Positions 8,923 to 18,305 are shown, counted from the stretch's first letter. The stretch is 64,000 bases of DNA from Nodularia sphaerocarpa UHCC 0038 (GCF_022376295.1 NZ_CP060140.1:5336356-5400355); one strand, 5' to 3'. Program-made: numbers and translations. The notes: generated from the letters alone by a model not told the origin.

Positions 8923-9426
8923 ATGACGGCATTTGAACCTCAGAGCCTTCGTTCTTATAGCCAAGAGGATGTGCAGAGAATTCTCCAGTTAGCGATCGCT
9001 CGTCAAGCTGATGACCAAGACAAGGAATTTTCTTATCAGCAACTTTTGGAAATTGCTAAAGAGTTAGATATATCACCAGATTCTCTCAATCTAGCAGAAA
9101 TTGACTGGCGATCGCAACATAGTGAAATGCAACAGAGAGAAGCTTTTAATTCCTACCGCCTAGGAAGATTTAAGAAACGTGTTGGTAACTACGCAATTAT
9201 TAACAGTTTTTTGATGCTGCTGGATATCGTCGGTGGTGGTGGTCTTGCTTGGTCATTGTATTTTTTACTATTTTGCGGCTTGACATTAGGGCTGGATATT
9301 TGGAATACCTTTCAAACCAAAGGTGAAGAATACGAAATTGCTTTTCAAAAGTGGTATCGCAAACATCAAATTAAACAAACCATTAACACAGTTGTGACTA
9401 AGTGGTTTAAAGCATTACAAATTTAG
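8923..9426 (+). CDS. 2TM domain-containing protein
   Basis: The 167-residue protein begins with a soluble helical region (about 1-75, SYSQEDVQRILQLAIARQ) resembling the sequence found ahead of 2TM domains in cyanobacteria. Two adjacent membrane helices follow at about 88-125 (YAIINSFLMLLDIV and GLAWSLYFLLFCGLTLGLDI), with the charged turn and W typical of the 2TM family. Some 2TM domains accompany histidine kinases; no kinase is fused here. Function unknown. The repeat cluster lies immediately upstream. Confidence 0.75.
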   Translation: MTAFEPQSLRSYSQEDVQRILQLAIARQADDQDKEFSYQQLLEIAKELDISPDSLNLAEIDWRSQHSEMQQREAFNSYRLGRFKKRVGNYAIINSFLMLLDIVGGGGLAWSLYFLLFCGLTLGLDIWNTFQTKGEEYEIAFQKWYRKHQIKQTINTVVTKWFKALQI

Positions 9427-9540
9427 TTAATTTAGAGCGAACTTTGGGGAACAAATTTATCCTAAATATTGAGAAAACCCCTAGAAATTATCTAGAGGTA
9501 ATATCCATTATTAACTTACTTGTACGAGGAATTTGACAAC

Positions 9541-10131
9541 TTAGGCGATGAATTTCTGCTTATTTTTCTGAGTTTTCAATTTCCAACCTGCACCCAAAGC
9601 ACCAAAAGCTAATAGGCCTAACATTGATGTAGGTTCAGGAACGGACACAGGCGCGGCTAGAATTTGTCCACGAATCTCACCACTAGGGAAAGTGGTTGTG
9701 TGAATATTGAAGTAGGTATTACCGTTCAATAGTTCTTGAGCTAATACATCTGTCAAGGGTGCGCTAAGATCATCAAACCGCCAATCTCCGATAATTGTCC
9801 CCAAACTGCTACCTGCAATGGGAGGAATGTTGGCATTATCAAGACTGTGAACAACAGGTCCGTTTACACCTGCTGGCGCATTATGGATGTGTGCAAAGGG
9901 TGCTGCTATCACACCCTGCAAATTCAAGTAATTGACTTCATATTCAAAAACCCAGCTACCAGGGTTACCAGTAAGTGTACCGCTGGCTGTGCCGAAACCG
10001 GATGTACTAACGGAGGGAACCTCTTGATCACCATTTAGGATACTGGTGAAAGAAAAAACTGCTGCATGAGCGGCTAAGGGTGTCAGTGCGATCGCCGCGC
10101 CTAGAAACGTACCAGTGAACAAAAGTTTCAT
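9541..10131 (-). CDS. CHRD domain PEP-CTERM sorted protein
   Basis: The 196-residue exported protein has a signal peptide (1-24, cleavage near AHA-A) and a CHRD domain (about 27-155: LNGDQEVPSVSTSGFGTASG, AHIHNAP, YFNIHT, GEIRGQI). The C-terminus is a PEP-CTERM tag: VPEPTSMLGLLAFGALGAGW followed by Lys-rich residues. CHRD is named after chordin; bacterial roles are unknown. The tag implies sorting by an exosortase to the cell surface. It is one of three PEP-CTERM proteins in the window. Confidence 0.9.
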   Translation of the reverse strand: MKLLFTGTFLGAAIALTPLAAHAAVFSFTSILNGDQEVPSVSTSGFGTASGTLTGNPGSWVFEYEVNYLNLQGVIAAPFAHIHNAPAGVNGPVVHSLDNANIPPIAGSSLGTIIGDWRFDDLSAPLTDVLAQELLNGNTYFNIHTTTFPSGEIRGQILAAPVSVPEPTSMLGLLAFGALGAGWKLKTQKNKQKFIA

Positions 10132-10244
10132 AAATTACTTGAAATAATTACTACAATCACACAATTGATACTGCATGATCATAGTAATTATACTTGATGT
10201 AACAGGAATATGCTAATTTCCACTTCAAGCCAAATATTAATTAG

Positions 10245-10412
10245 TTACCAATTAGTCACGAGTTGGGCGATCGCATCCTTAGCTGCGGACATAGACTTTT
10301 GTCGAGATTCATCACCCATATTCAGACTATCCGCATGGATAAAACTCACATCTGTGAGTCCCATAAAACCGAAAATGGTGCGAAGATAGGGTAATTGGTG
10401 ATCATAAGCTTC
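10245..10412 (-). pseudogene. remnant of FMN-dependent NADH-azoreductase (C-terminal 55 codons)
   Basis: Reading leftwards from 10412 to the stop at 10245-10247, the frame translates as EAYDHQLPYLRTIFGFMGL, then TDVSFIHADSLNMGDESRQK and SMSAAKDAIAQLVTNW. This closely resembles the C-terminus of AzoR-type azoreductases (xxYDHQEPYLRTxLGFxGxTDV...). An in-frame TAA sits at 10413-10415 directly before it, and no N-terminal flavodoxin-like portion is found between it and the next gene at 10456. The remnant is therefore a truncated gene. The family call is from memory of the family pattern, with the conserved PYLRT and GLTDV elements the strongest. Confidence 0.72.
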
Positions 10413-10455
10413 TTAAGGGGTTACTGAGCCAAGTTAAATTCAGTTAATTTTCAGT

Positions 10456-10854
10456 TTATCCGTTGCTTTGTAAATATTCCATCGCCGCCTCTAATTTTGA
10501 AGGGTAACTTTCAGCAAATTTTTCAAACCAAAAACCTTCTGAAGAAAAAGGATCTAATGTTTTCAACCATGCTTGGGCTTCCACTTTCAAAGCTGCTATT
10601 TCTTGAGCTTTAATTTCGGCTTGTCGAATGTTTTCCTGTTCGATTGCTTGCTGTTTTTTAAACTCCTCCACCTCATCTTGTGCTGCAAAATCAGCCTTAA
10701 CTTCTGCCAAAAGGCTATCCGTTAAAGATAATAATTTTGGTGGTTGTGGGGTAAATGATTTAGCTGCATTTGTCTGTGGCTGTGGTTTTGCGGGTTTAGC
10801 TTGATTATTATATTCAGCTTTGAGTTCCTCAAGCAGCTTATCAAGAGCATCCAT
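10456..10854 (-). CDS. salt stress protein, Slr1339 family
   Basis: The 132-residue soluble protein starts MDALDKLLEELKAEYNNQ, continues with a Pro/Gln/Ala-rich linker (18-38), then a charged helical segment (about 45-95, EVEEFKKQQAIEQENIRQAE) and ends in a WLKTLDPFSSEGFWFEKFAE element. This layout matches the cyanobacterial Slr1339 family named for salt-stress induction in Synechocystis. Biochemical function is unknown. It lies 101 bp downstream of a small VWA gene on the same strand and might be co-transcribed. Confidence 0.78.
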   Translation of the reverse strand: MDALDKLLEELKAEYNNQAKPAKPQPQTNAAKSFTPQPPKLLSLTDSLLAEVKADFAAQDEVEEFKKQQAIEQENIRQAEIKAQEIAALKVEAQAWLKTLDPFSSEGFWFEKFAESYPSKLEAAMEYLQSNG

Positions 10855-10955
10855 TATTTTCAGCTAATAACTCATGACGTAAATAGGGATACATTTCAAA
10901 AAGTTCAAAATCCCAAAATAAAAGCTTTTTGACTTTTCACGAACGCGCAGAGGTG

Positions 10956-11561
10956 CTAATCCATAATGGCATTTAGTAGCACTTCCGATAAACTTAAATC
11001 TTCCATATCATCCATTGTAATAGTGTCGCAGATATCAAATTTAGCTCCAGCACCTTGGAGGTCATCATCTAAGACTTTCAGAAAGCGGGTAGCTTGTGCA
11101 TCTGTACCAACTTGAATGAAAGAAATACCGAGTTCTTCATCGTTATCCATCAGGCGAGAAGCTTCAATAATTACCTTCATTACCGCTTTACGGTCATCCG
11201 GTTCCCCATCAGTAACTACCAAGATAATTTCACCATTGGGCTTAGTTTGACCCGCACGCTTGCGTTGAAAGTAATCATCAGTGGCGTGTTTCAACACAGA
11301 TGCTAAGTCTGTAGAACCAGAGGGGTCATTTTCTTGAAAGATTTGTGTTACCTTCGCGGCTGTAACATTATCATAGCGCTTGAATCTGCCGGAAAATAAA
11401 TATACAGTAATCCCATCTGGATCAAATTGGTCACACTTACTCGCCAAGGCTAAGGTAGATTCTTGTGCTGATAGCCATCTAGTTCTACCACCTTTCTGAT
11501 CTGGGGTAGCCATACTACCGCTTTTGTCGATAATTAGTGTATAGTCTCGATTTTCCAGCAT
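10956..11561 (-). CDS. von Willebrand factor A domain protein
   Basis: Nearly the whole 201-residue protein is one VWA domain. The metal-ion-dependent adhesion site is complete: DKSGS (Asp12, Ser14, Ser16), the Thr of SGSTDL, and the Asp of VTDGEPDDR. There is no signal peptide or membrane segment, so it is probably cytoplasmic, unlike the larger VWA protein at 16129. Such compact VWA proteins act as metal-dependent binding modules; the partner here is unknown. Confidence 0.85.
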   Translation of the reverse strand: MLENRDYTLIIDKSGSMATPDQKGGRTRWLSAQESTLALASKCDQFDPDGITVYLFSGRFKRYDNVTAAKVTQIFQENDPSGSTDLASVLKHATDDYFQRKRAGQTKPNGEIILVVTDGEPDDRKAVMKVIIEASRLMDNDEELGISFIQVGTDAQATRFLKVLDDDLQGAGAKFDICDTITMDDMEDLSLSEVLLNAIMD

Positions 11562-11763
11562 GATTTATGTCTCCACTGATAACTCTGCATTTTCACTATA
11601 GCAATTCGATTTAATCACTCTTAGAGAACACCAAAAAATCAATTAGCCCAAAATTGTAGTGGCGTGACAAGCTTAAAATGATGCAATAGAAAATGTTCGT
11701 AGTTGCGCTTTAGCGCGATTTTACTTAGAAATCTAATGCACGATTTTAGCCTTCCCACGCCAG

Positions 11764-11821
11764 TAGGGTGGGTATAGCCCAAGGGGCATGGCTCCGCTAA
11801 AGCGCAGCGTAACCCACCATT
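11764..11821. repeat. GTGGGT...ACCCAC imperfect inverted repeat
   Basis: GTAGGGTGGGTATAGCC and CGCAGCGTAACCCACC bracket a short centre in the 284 bp between the VWA and Rieske genes. It resembles other dispersed repeats of this genome. No gene is visible in the remainder of that spacer. Confidence 0.45.
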
Positions 11822-11845
11822 ATTGCTTAAGTTTATGGTCGGCTA

Positions 11846-12202
11846 CTATTCCTCTAAATCAATCCAAATACTACCTTCTTCCACACGCACAGGGAAAACA
11901 GGTAATTCCTTTGACGGTGAAATCTTGGATAAAACTTTGCCGACAAGAGGTGGCCAAGGACACCAGTCCTGTACTTCACCAGTACGGAGGTCAAAAGCAC
12001 TGCGATGTATAGGACAAACAATTGCCCCACTTTCAGTAATTTTACCATTTTTCATCGGCATTTTTAAATGAGGGCAGGTATTATCGACAGCATAAACCTG
12101 ACTCTCGTGGTTCACCAGCAGAATTTTCCGTGTGCCAACTTTTACCACTTGTCTGCTATCTGGCGCTAGTGCATCGGCCGCAAGAACTTTAGTCCAGCTC
12201 AT
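11846..12202 (-). CDS. Rieske 2Fe-2S domain protein
   Basis: The 118-residue protein is a stand-alone Rieske ferredoxin. The cluster ligands are Cys43-x-His45 (TCPHLKMP) and Cys63-x-x-His66 (CPIHRSAF). It resembles the nitrite-reductase small subunit (NirD) and dioxygenase ferredoxins, an electron carrier whose partner is not adjacent. I chose ATG 12202 because AGAGG lies eight bases upstream; a longer reading from 12244 adds 14 residues (MRETVSRSLREENL) that look like translated leader. No membrane segment, so it is soluble. Confidence 0.88.
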   Translation of the reverse strand: MSWTKVLAADALAPDSRQVVKVGTRKILLVNHESQVYAVDNTCPHLKMPMKNGKITESGAIVCPIHRSAFDLRTGEVQDWCPWPPLVGKVLSKISPSKELPVFPVRVEEGSIWIDLEE

Positions 12203-12341
12203 GAGGTTTTCCTCTCTTAATGATCTGCTTACAGTTTCCCGCAATTGTGACCCGTGCGATCGCCTGAATTAACTTAGTTAACTTAATCTTTTGGCGGTAG
12301 GATCTGTATAAGATGTCAACTTATTCAGACTGGCCTGTTTT

Positions 12342-13409
12342 ATGCCGAGAAAATCAACATCTTCATCCCAGTCCCAAAACACAGCATCCCTGGCGCTTTC
12401 ATCTATCCATATCCGGCTACAGACATTAGATAAAGAACACCAGTGGCTATTGAAACAAATTAAGAGAAAACGCACAGAACTGCAAAATTTTGTCGAACAG
12501 ATGCGTTCCGTAGCCGCAGATATATTTCAACGATGTCATCCCCAGTTCCAAAAGCTGGTAGATATCGACCGAGAAATTCATACTTTGTTTGATGACATTT
12601 TGACTCGGAGAAAATTGGGGAAGCAGAGCAAAAAAGATATTCAAGCAATTTATTATCAACTCCAAATAGGGGGAATTATCACTCGCAGACCCAAAAAATC
12701 TTCAGAAGATGAAGACCCCGAATTAGACGATATCCTTGAAACTAATGAGGGCGAAGACGATTTTTCAGGTACGCATAGAGAACAACACAATCAATATCAA
12801 GAAGCGCAACAGTATCTAGACTCTCCCTCTGCAAAAAAATCTGATGCTTCCAGAAAAATTCGGCAAACCTTCTTAAGTTTAGCCGAAATATTTCATCCAG
12901 ACAAAGCAAAAGATGGCGAAACTCAAATGCGTCATACCGAAATCATGAAAGAAATTAACAAAGCTTACCAAGAGGGAGACTTGGCGAGACTTTTGGAAAT
13001 TGAACAGCAACATCAAGTAGGCAAAATTCTTGATATTAATAGTGAAGACGATTTAACGCGCCAATGTACGAGGATTATACAGCAAAATGAAATCCTCAAA
13101 CATCAATATGAGACCTTAAAAGAGGAACTTCGCTCAGTTAAAAGAACACCAGAAGGCGCGATGGTTTCTGATTGTCGAAAAGCCGCAAAAGATGGACTTG
13201 ATGCTATTGGTAGCATGGCGGAACAAGTGGAAAATGAAATTAAAACAATTGCGGATATCCGAGATTTTGTCAGAGACTTTCGAGAGCAAAAAATTACCAT
13301 CAAAGAATTCCTCTGTGGTCCGGTAAATCTGCGGAAAATGCACCAATATGCTGAGGATGATATGTTTGAAGAAATGTTTGTTGAATTGGGTGAAATTATG
13401 TTTTTTTGA
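12342..13409 (+). CDS. J domain-containing (DnaJ-like) protein
   Basis: The 355-residue protein carries a J domain in its middle (about 165-215): SDASRKIRQTFLSLAEIFHP followed by DK, giving the diagnostic HPD tripeptide, then MKEINKAYQEGD. The N-terminal part (25-80) is a basic coiled-coil-like region and 115-140 is acidic. The C-terminal 120 residues are helical and unrecognised. It should stimulate an Hsp70 ATPase; without the Gly/Phe or zinc regions it is a type III J protein. Client unknown. Confidence 0.82.
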   Translation: MPRKSTSSSQSQNTASLALSSIHIRLQTLDKEHQWLLKQIKRKRTELQNFVEQMRSVAADIFQRCHPQFQKLVDIDREIHTLFDDILTRRKLGKQSKKDIQAIYYQLQIGGIITRRPKKSSEDEDPELDDILETNEGEDDFSGTHREQHNQYQEAQQYLDSPSAKKSDASRKIRQTFLSLAEIFHPDKAKDGETQMRHTEIMKEINKAYQEGDLARLLEIEQQHQVGKILDINSEDDLTRQCTRIIQQNEILKHQYETLKEELRSVKRTPEGAMVSDCRKAAKDGLDAIGSMAEQVENEIKTIADIRDFVRDFREQKITIKEFLCGPVNLRKMHQYAEDDMFEEMFVELGEIMFF

Positions 13410-13740
13410 AATCAAACCTAAATTGTGTTAGAAAAAATATAGGACTCCTATTTGATTTTTGAACGAGATTTTTTTAACGTTCGCGGAGCGTGGCGTTAGC
13501 CATACCACAGAGACACAGAGATCACAGAGGAAGAGAAAAAAGAGAAATGTTTACGTCTTATTTAGGATCGTTATAGAATCATATAACTTTAAAACATATA
13601 TAGCGTTTCCTAAACTGCTAGGTACAGAATTATCTGTGTTCATCTGTGTTCATCTGTGGTCAATTATTCTTTCTTAATACCTACAAATGCCGGAATCGCT
13701 ATATATAAATAATCAGTCATAACTGATATAATATTTCACC
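13410..13740. other. intergenic region with ACCACAGAG and TCTGTGTTCA repeats
   Basis: The 331-bp spacer holds GCGGAGCGTGGCGTTAGCC at about 13484-13502, then a copy of the ACCACAGAGACACAGAG repeat near 13504-13530. At 13633-13662 TCTGTGTTCATCTGTG is tandemly repeated. No real gene is visible; the open frame across the repeat encodes only repeat-derived residues. Confidence 0.6.
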
Positions 13741-14649
13741 ATGCCCAAAAAAAAAGAAATCGCACCGAGAGAAATCTTACTGAAACCTGGCACTTTATGG
13801 AAAAATATCAAAAAACAAACTGAAAATGCTTTGCAATGTGGAGCGCTGCTGTCCATCCCGACAGATTTTGAATTTGTCGAGCAGAATGGCATCAAATTTC
13901 TAGTCAGAATCTTATCTAATCTTACCCGCAAAGACACAGCCAAGCAGCAAGAGAAAAAAACTAATCCCTTTCTTCCCTATGAGAAAGATTTATTCGTCGC
14001 CGATATTTCCCCGACTCATGTTTGTATATTAAACAAATTCAACGTTGTTGACTATCACCTACTAATTATTACCCGCGCCTTTGAGGAACAGGAAAAACTA
14101 CTCACCCTAGAAGATTTTGCAGCTATGTGGGCTTGTCTGGCTGAGTTTGAGGGTTTGGCGTTCTACAATGGTGGTAAAATTGCTGGAGCAAGTCAGCCAC
14201 ATAAACATCTGCAAATAGTACCCTTACCACTAACACCATCAGGGGTGCAAATACCGATAGAACCGCTACTGAAATCAGCACAGTTTGCAGATTCTGTGAC
14301 AACTGTACCGGAATTGCCCTTTATTCATGCTTTAGCGAAATTAGACCCAAATTGGAGTAATTCCCCGTTAGAAGCCGCAGCAGCCACACTGGAGCTATAT
14401 CAGAGCTTATTGAGTGCTGTGGGTTTAGAAGCAGTGGACGACAATAGACAATCTGGGGCTTATAATCTTTTAGCTACACGAGAATGGATGTTAATTGTAC
14501 CGCGATCGCACGAGGATTTTGATTCTATAGCTGTCAACTCCTTGGGATTTGCGGGTGCGTTGCTGGTGCGGAATGAGCAACAAATGCAGATTATCAAAGA
14601 ACAAGGGCCAATGACTATCTTGAAGAATGTGGCTTTACCTGTCGTATAG
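13741..14649 (+). CDS. ATP adenylyltransferase (Ap4A phosphorylase)
   Basis: The 302-residue protein is an Ap4A phosphorylase, which splits diadenosine tetraphosphate with phosphate to ADP and ATP. The HIT-superfamily active site is SQPHKHLQIVPL with His154, His156 and Gln158. FVADISPTHVCILNKF (about 85-100) and the C-terminal DNRQSGAYNLLATREWMLIVP region are typical of the family. Cyanobacteria have such enzymes. An intact, single gene whose ATG follows an AT-rich upstream region. Confidence 0.9.
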   Translation: MPKKKEIAPREILLKPGTLWKNIKKQTENALQCGALLSIPTDFEFVEQNGIKFLVRILSNLTRKDTAKQQEKKTNPFLPYEKDLFVADISPTHVCILNKFNVVDYHLLIITRAFEEQEKLLTLEDFAAMWACLAEFEGLAFYNGGKIAGASQPHKHLQIVPLPLTPSGVQIPIEPLLKSAQFADSVTTVPELPFIHALAKLDPNWSNSPLEAAAATLELYQSLLSAVGLEAVDDNRQSGAYNLLATREWMLIVPRSHEDFDSIAVNSLGFAGALLVRNEQQMQIIKEQGPMTILKNVALPVV

Positions 14650-14731
14650 AATCTATTTCACGTCTTTATCAGAAAAAAATGAAGGTGGTGTAGCGGTAGA
14701 ATAAGTAAAACTCCCTATTAAAGGCTTTTCA

Positions 14732-15610
14732 ATGAAATTAAGTCAATTAACCACAGTTATCACTGCACTATTAGTAGCAACGATATTTGATGTAGTCAGC
14801 GTCGCCAAACAGGCGGCGGCTGTTAGTCTGGTAGGATTAACTGAAGACAACAATCTAGTTCTTTTTGATTCCAACAATCCTAGTATTACTAGTACTGTCT
14901 CAGTGACTGGGGTCGATGGTTCTTTGTTGGGCATTGACCGTCGCCCAGCTAACAATCTGATCTATGGCCTCACGACTACCAACAACCTATACACCATTAA
15001 CCCATTCACTGGTAATGCTTCTTTTGTAAGTACCCTCTCCTTACCCTTCAACGGAGGGACTATTTCTGGAGTAGACTTCAACCCAGTTCCTGATCGTCTA
15101 CGGGTCGTTGGTGGCAATGACCAAAACTACCGCATCAATGTAGAGACGGGTGCGGTTATTGTTGATGGGACATTGAACCCAGGAGATCCCAACATCACTG
15201 CTGCGGCATACACTAATGCTGACAATAACCCGGCAACTGGAACAACGTTGTACACCGTTGACGATATCACCGATGCATTGTTCATACAAAACCCGCCAAA
15301 TGATGGCACTCAGGTACTAATAGGTTCGCTAGGTCTCGACATTAGCTCGGCAGCAGGGTTTGACATCTTTACAGACAATGGGGTGAATACTGCCTTCTTG
15401 GCAGCCACTCCAACCTCCGCATCTGGCTCCAATCTATATACCATCAACTTGGACACAGGTGCAGCTACCTTAGTAGACAGTATCACTAGCAATCAGCGTC
15501 TGATTGGACTGACATCTGTTGTTGTCCCTGAGCCTAGCGTTGGTCTTGGGACTCTACTCGGTGTTGGTGTTTTTGCTCTCTTAGGTCGTCGCCGCAAGTT
15601 GGTCAGATAG
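14732..15610 (+). CDS. DUF4394 PEP-CTERM protein
   Basis: The 292-residue exported protein has an N-terminal signal peptide (about 1-33, ending AAAVS), a DUF4394 region built of beta-propeller-like repeats (LVGLTEDNNLVLFD, LLGIDRRPANNLIYGLTT, GVDFNPVPDRLRVVG, GTTLYTVDD), and a C-terminal PEP-CTERM tag: VPEPSVGLGTLLGVGVFALL plus GRRRK. It is likely surface-sorted by an exosortase. Enzymatic role unknown. Confidence 0.87.
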   Translation: MKLSQLTTVITALLVATIFDVVSVAKQAAAVSLVGLTEDNNLVLFDSNNPSITSTVSVTGVDGSLLGIDRRPANNLIYGLTTTNNLYTINPFTGNASFVSTLSLPFNGGTISGVDFNPVPDRLRVVGGNDQNYRINVETGAVIVDGTLNPGDPNITAAAYTNADNNPATGTTLYTVDDITDALFIQNPPNDGTQVLIGSLGLDISSAAGFDIFTDNGVNTAFLAATPTSASGSNLYTINLDTGAATLVDSITSNQRLIGLTSVVVPEPSVGLGTLLGVGVFALLGRRRKLVR

Positions 15611-16128
15611 TCTTCTGATCTCTCTAGAGGTGATACCGAGAGCTTTTAGTGGTTTTTTGCCAGCAAACCGAGAAGGTACAAAGCATAGCTAGTAGCTGTA
15701 GCGATCGCCTCCGGCGGGCGCGGAGCGCAATCGCTTTCCCTCTATCTTTTGTATTTGTAGCTTGTTCATATTGCTGCTTTACATCATTCAAGGGTAATCA
15801 AAGTATAGATTTTTAACCCACCTTCCGCACCCTAACTGTCACACATCAACAAAAAGCTGAGGGATTAGTACACAGGAACTAAGATTGATTAATTTAATTA
15901 TTTGTTTGTTTGTACACCCTAGCAGCTTGCAAAGAGGGTTAGGGTCGGGTTATTTTTATGCAGCTTTATATTAAATTGGTGTAACGTCAGGGGAGAATTT
16001 GACGCGAGTTAAAAATGCGACAGTTACCAAAACTGTAACCGCAATAAAATATCAGACTAGTCAGGACTATTCTAGGTATGTGCAACAGGGCAAACATCAC
16101 CAAATAATTTGAGTGTGAGGATTTACCA
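15611..16128. other. intergenic region before the VWA lipid-face protein
   Basis: The 518-bp spacer contains a GC-rich stretch at about 15700-15735 with HIP1 (GCGATCGC) and an imperfect inverted repeat, and the leader of the next gene with GAGGATTTACCA ahead of its ATG. No coding region is visible. Confidence 0.5.
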
Positions 16129-18150
16129 ATGTCTTACCCGATTCCGTCCAAAATGTGGCAGCGAGTCAGTCTTTTAATACTATTTTTGTTAATACCATCA
16201 GTAGGAATTGCAGTTTTACATCAGTCTGGGACAATTGCCATTCCAGCTAATCAAAGTACTCCAGCCAACTCCATTCTACCCAATCACCCTGACTATCAAG
16301 CACTCCAGGCATTAGTCAAAAATTATAGTTGTGTCGTCACCGTGCAAAACTTTGGCGCTTCTCCTGTAACCCGGATAGAGTTTGCTACAGTCTTGAATAC
16401 TTGTTTAGAAGCAACTAACTCTACAACAGTTCCCCAAACAGACCTAAAAACTTTGCAACGCTTACAGAGCGAATTTGCACCAGAGTTAGCAACTCTAAAC
16501 AATTCTATCAATGAATTAGCAGCTGGTAGTAACGTCAGTCCTACTCAAACTACCAGAGAACGTAATCCAGCTCAGTCTACCCGCAAGACTTCACCCCCTA
16601 GTATGCCGTCTGCTTCTGTCCAAGATCAAGCCGTTGTCAGTCCGAGTAGCCTTCCATTCCCAGCTGGTAGGAGTATTGATGGAATGGTCGCCCCTGAATC
16701 CCCAACAGGTGGTACATTCAACACGGAGAACTACAACCGGATTTCGGATAATCCTTTTCATCGCGTTAGTAATGACCCTCTTTCTACCTTTTCTATAGAT
16801 GTAGATACAGCATCCTACAGTAATATGCGACGGTTTATTACTCAAGGGCAATTACCACCCAAAGATGCTGTGCGGATAGAGGAATTGATTAACTATTTTA
16901 CCTATAATTATCCTCAACCAAGAAACAATCGCCCTTTTTCTGTCACCACTGAAGTTACGGCTGCTCCCTGGAATCCTCAACACAAGCTGGTACAGGTAGG
17001 TTTGCAGGGTAAACGGTTACAGAATGAAACCTTACCACCCAGTAATTTAGTATTTCTGATTGATGTTTCTGGTTCTATGAATGAACCCAACAAATTACCC
17101 TTGGTAAAACAATCTCTGAAATTGCTAGTGAATGAACTGCGTCCTCAAGACCGGGTAAGTTTGGTAGTTTATTCAGGAAATGCTGGATTAGTATTACCTG
17201 CTACCTCTGGTAGTGAGAAAGCAGAAATTCTGGCGGCCATTGACCGCTTAGAAGCGGGAGGTTCTACGGCTGGTGGTCAGGGGATTGAATTGGCTTACAA
17301 TATAGCCAAACAAAGCTTCCTCAAGTCTGGTAATAATAGAGTAATTTTAGCTAGCGATGGAGATTTTAATGTCGGGATTTCTAGTGATGGTGAATTGACC
17401 CGATTAATTGAACAGAAGCGAGATCAGGGAATTTTTCTCACAGTTCTGGGATTTGGGACTGGTAACTATAAAGACTCCAAAATGGAGCAATTAGCTAATA
17501 AGGGTAACGGTAACTACGCTTACATTGATACTTTATTGGAAGCTAAAAAAGTCCTAGTTAATGACATTCGGGGAACTCTGTTTACTATTGCCAAGGATGT
17601 GAAAATTCAGGTTGAGTTTAATCCCGCTAAAGTCCAAGCATACCGCTTGATTGGCTACGAAAACCGCTTGCTACAAAACCAAGATTTCAATGATGATCAA
17701 AAAGATGCGGGGGAAATTGGGGCTGGTCATTCTGTGACAGCATTGTATGAGGTGATTCCCACCGGTACGAAGAGTGATGTAAAACTCCCGGAGGTAGACC
17801 CTTTGCGGTATCAGCGTTCTGGTGTGACTAACGCAGATAGTGCCGACAATGAGATGATGTTGGTAAAGCTCCGCTATAAATTACCCCAGGACAGCACGAG
17901 TCAACTGATTACCCAAACTATCCGAGATAGTGACTTCAAAGCTGACCAAATACCCTCCGCTAATCTGAGATTTGCTGCTGCGGTGGCGACTTTTGGAATG
18001 GTGCTGCGTGATTCTGAATATAAGGGGAATGCGGATTTGGATTTGGTGATGAATTTGGCGACTCAAGCTAGGGGAGAAGATGAAGAGGGCTATCGGGGTG
18101 AGTTTATTCGCTTGGTTGAGCAATCTAGGGGGTTGATGACTAGGAGGTGA
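16129..18150 (+). CDS. YfbK-type von Willebrand factor A protein
   Basis: The 673-residue protein starts with a membrane segment (11-33, SLLILFLLIPSVGIAVL), so most of it is probably periplasmic. After a Ser/Thr/Pro linker (about 140-200) come the YfbK signature DPLSTFSIDVDTASYSNMRR, then a VWA domain with DVSGSMNEP (MIDAS), TAGGQG and LASDGDFN, then a C-terminal DUF3520-type region (KVQAYRLIGYENR, FAAAVATFGMVLR). The family is widespread; function is not established. The gene is followed at once by a palindromic repeat. Confidence 0.88.
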   Translation: MSYPIPSKMWQRVSLLILFLLIPSVGIAVLHQSGTIAIPANQSTPANSILPNHPDYQALQALVKNYSCVVTVQNFGASPVTRIEFATVLNTCLEATNSTTVPQTDLKTLQRLQSEFAPELATLNNSINELAAGSNVSPTQTTRERNPAQSTRKTSPPSMPSASVQDQAVVSPSSLPFPAGRSIDGMVAPESPTGGTFNTENYNRISDNPFHRVSNDPLSTFSIDVDTASYSNMRRFITQGQLPPKDAVRIEELINYFTYNYPQPRNNRPFSVTTEVTAAPWNPQHKLVQVGLQGKRLQNETLPPSNLVFLIDVSGSMNEPNKLPLVKQSLKLLVNELRPQDRVSLVVYSGNAGLVLPATSGSEKAEILAAIDRLEAGGSTAGGQGIELAYNIAKQSFLKSGNNRVILASDGDFNVGISSDGELTRLIEQKRDQGIFLTVLGFGTGNYKDSKMEQLANKGNGNYAYIDTLLEAKKVLVNDIRGTLFTIAKDVKIQVEFNPAKVQAYRLIGYENRLLQNQDFNDDQKDAGEIGAGHSVTALYEVIPTGTKSDVKLPEVDPLRYQRSGVTNADSADNEMMLVKLRYKLPQDSTSQLITQTIRDSDFKADQIPSANLRFAAAVATFGMVLRDSEYKGNADLDLVMNLATQARGEDEEGYRGEFIRLVEQSRGLMTRR

Positions 18151-18151
18151 A

Positions 18152-18194
18152 CCCCACCCCAGCCCCAGCCCCTCCCCGCAAGCGAGGAGGGGAG
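18152..18194. repeat. CCCTCCCCGCAAGCGAGGAGGG palindromic repeat
   Basis: A member of the CCCC-rich palindrome family directly after the VWA gene stop: CCCCAGCCCCAGCCCCTCCC then CGCAAGCGAGGAGGGG. A sister with the same CGCAAGCG centre is at about 59626-59660. Confidence 0.75.
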
Positions 18195-18236
18195 CAATAC
18201 TACTCGGTTAAGGAAATTCGTGAGCCGAAAACCTTT

Positions 18237-18264
18237 GTAGAGACGTTCCATGGAACGTCTCTAC
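18237..18264. repeat. 28-bp perfect palindrome GTAGAGACGTTNCA family, copy 1
   Basis: Half-site GTAGAGACGTTCCA followed by its exact reverse complement. Two further copies are at 23209-23236 and 62242-62269, with different but still self-complementary centres. Confidence 0.93.
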
Positions 18265-18305
18265 ACTCGTTAACTGAAAAGTATTGGGAGAGGGGGGAGT
18301 TTAAG

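Noticed and set aside
13459..13677. 72-codon ORF between the J-domain and Ap4A phosphorylase genes
   Set aside because: Its first third is translated ACCACAGAG repeat (HTTETQRSQRK) and its end is translated TCTGTGTTCA repeat; it is a by-product of repeats.
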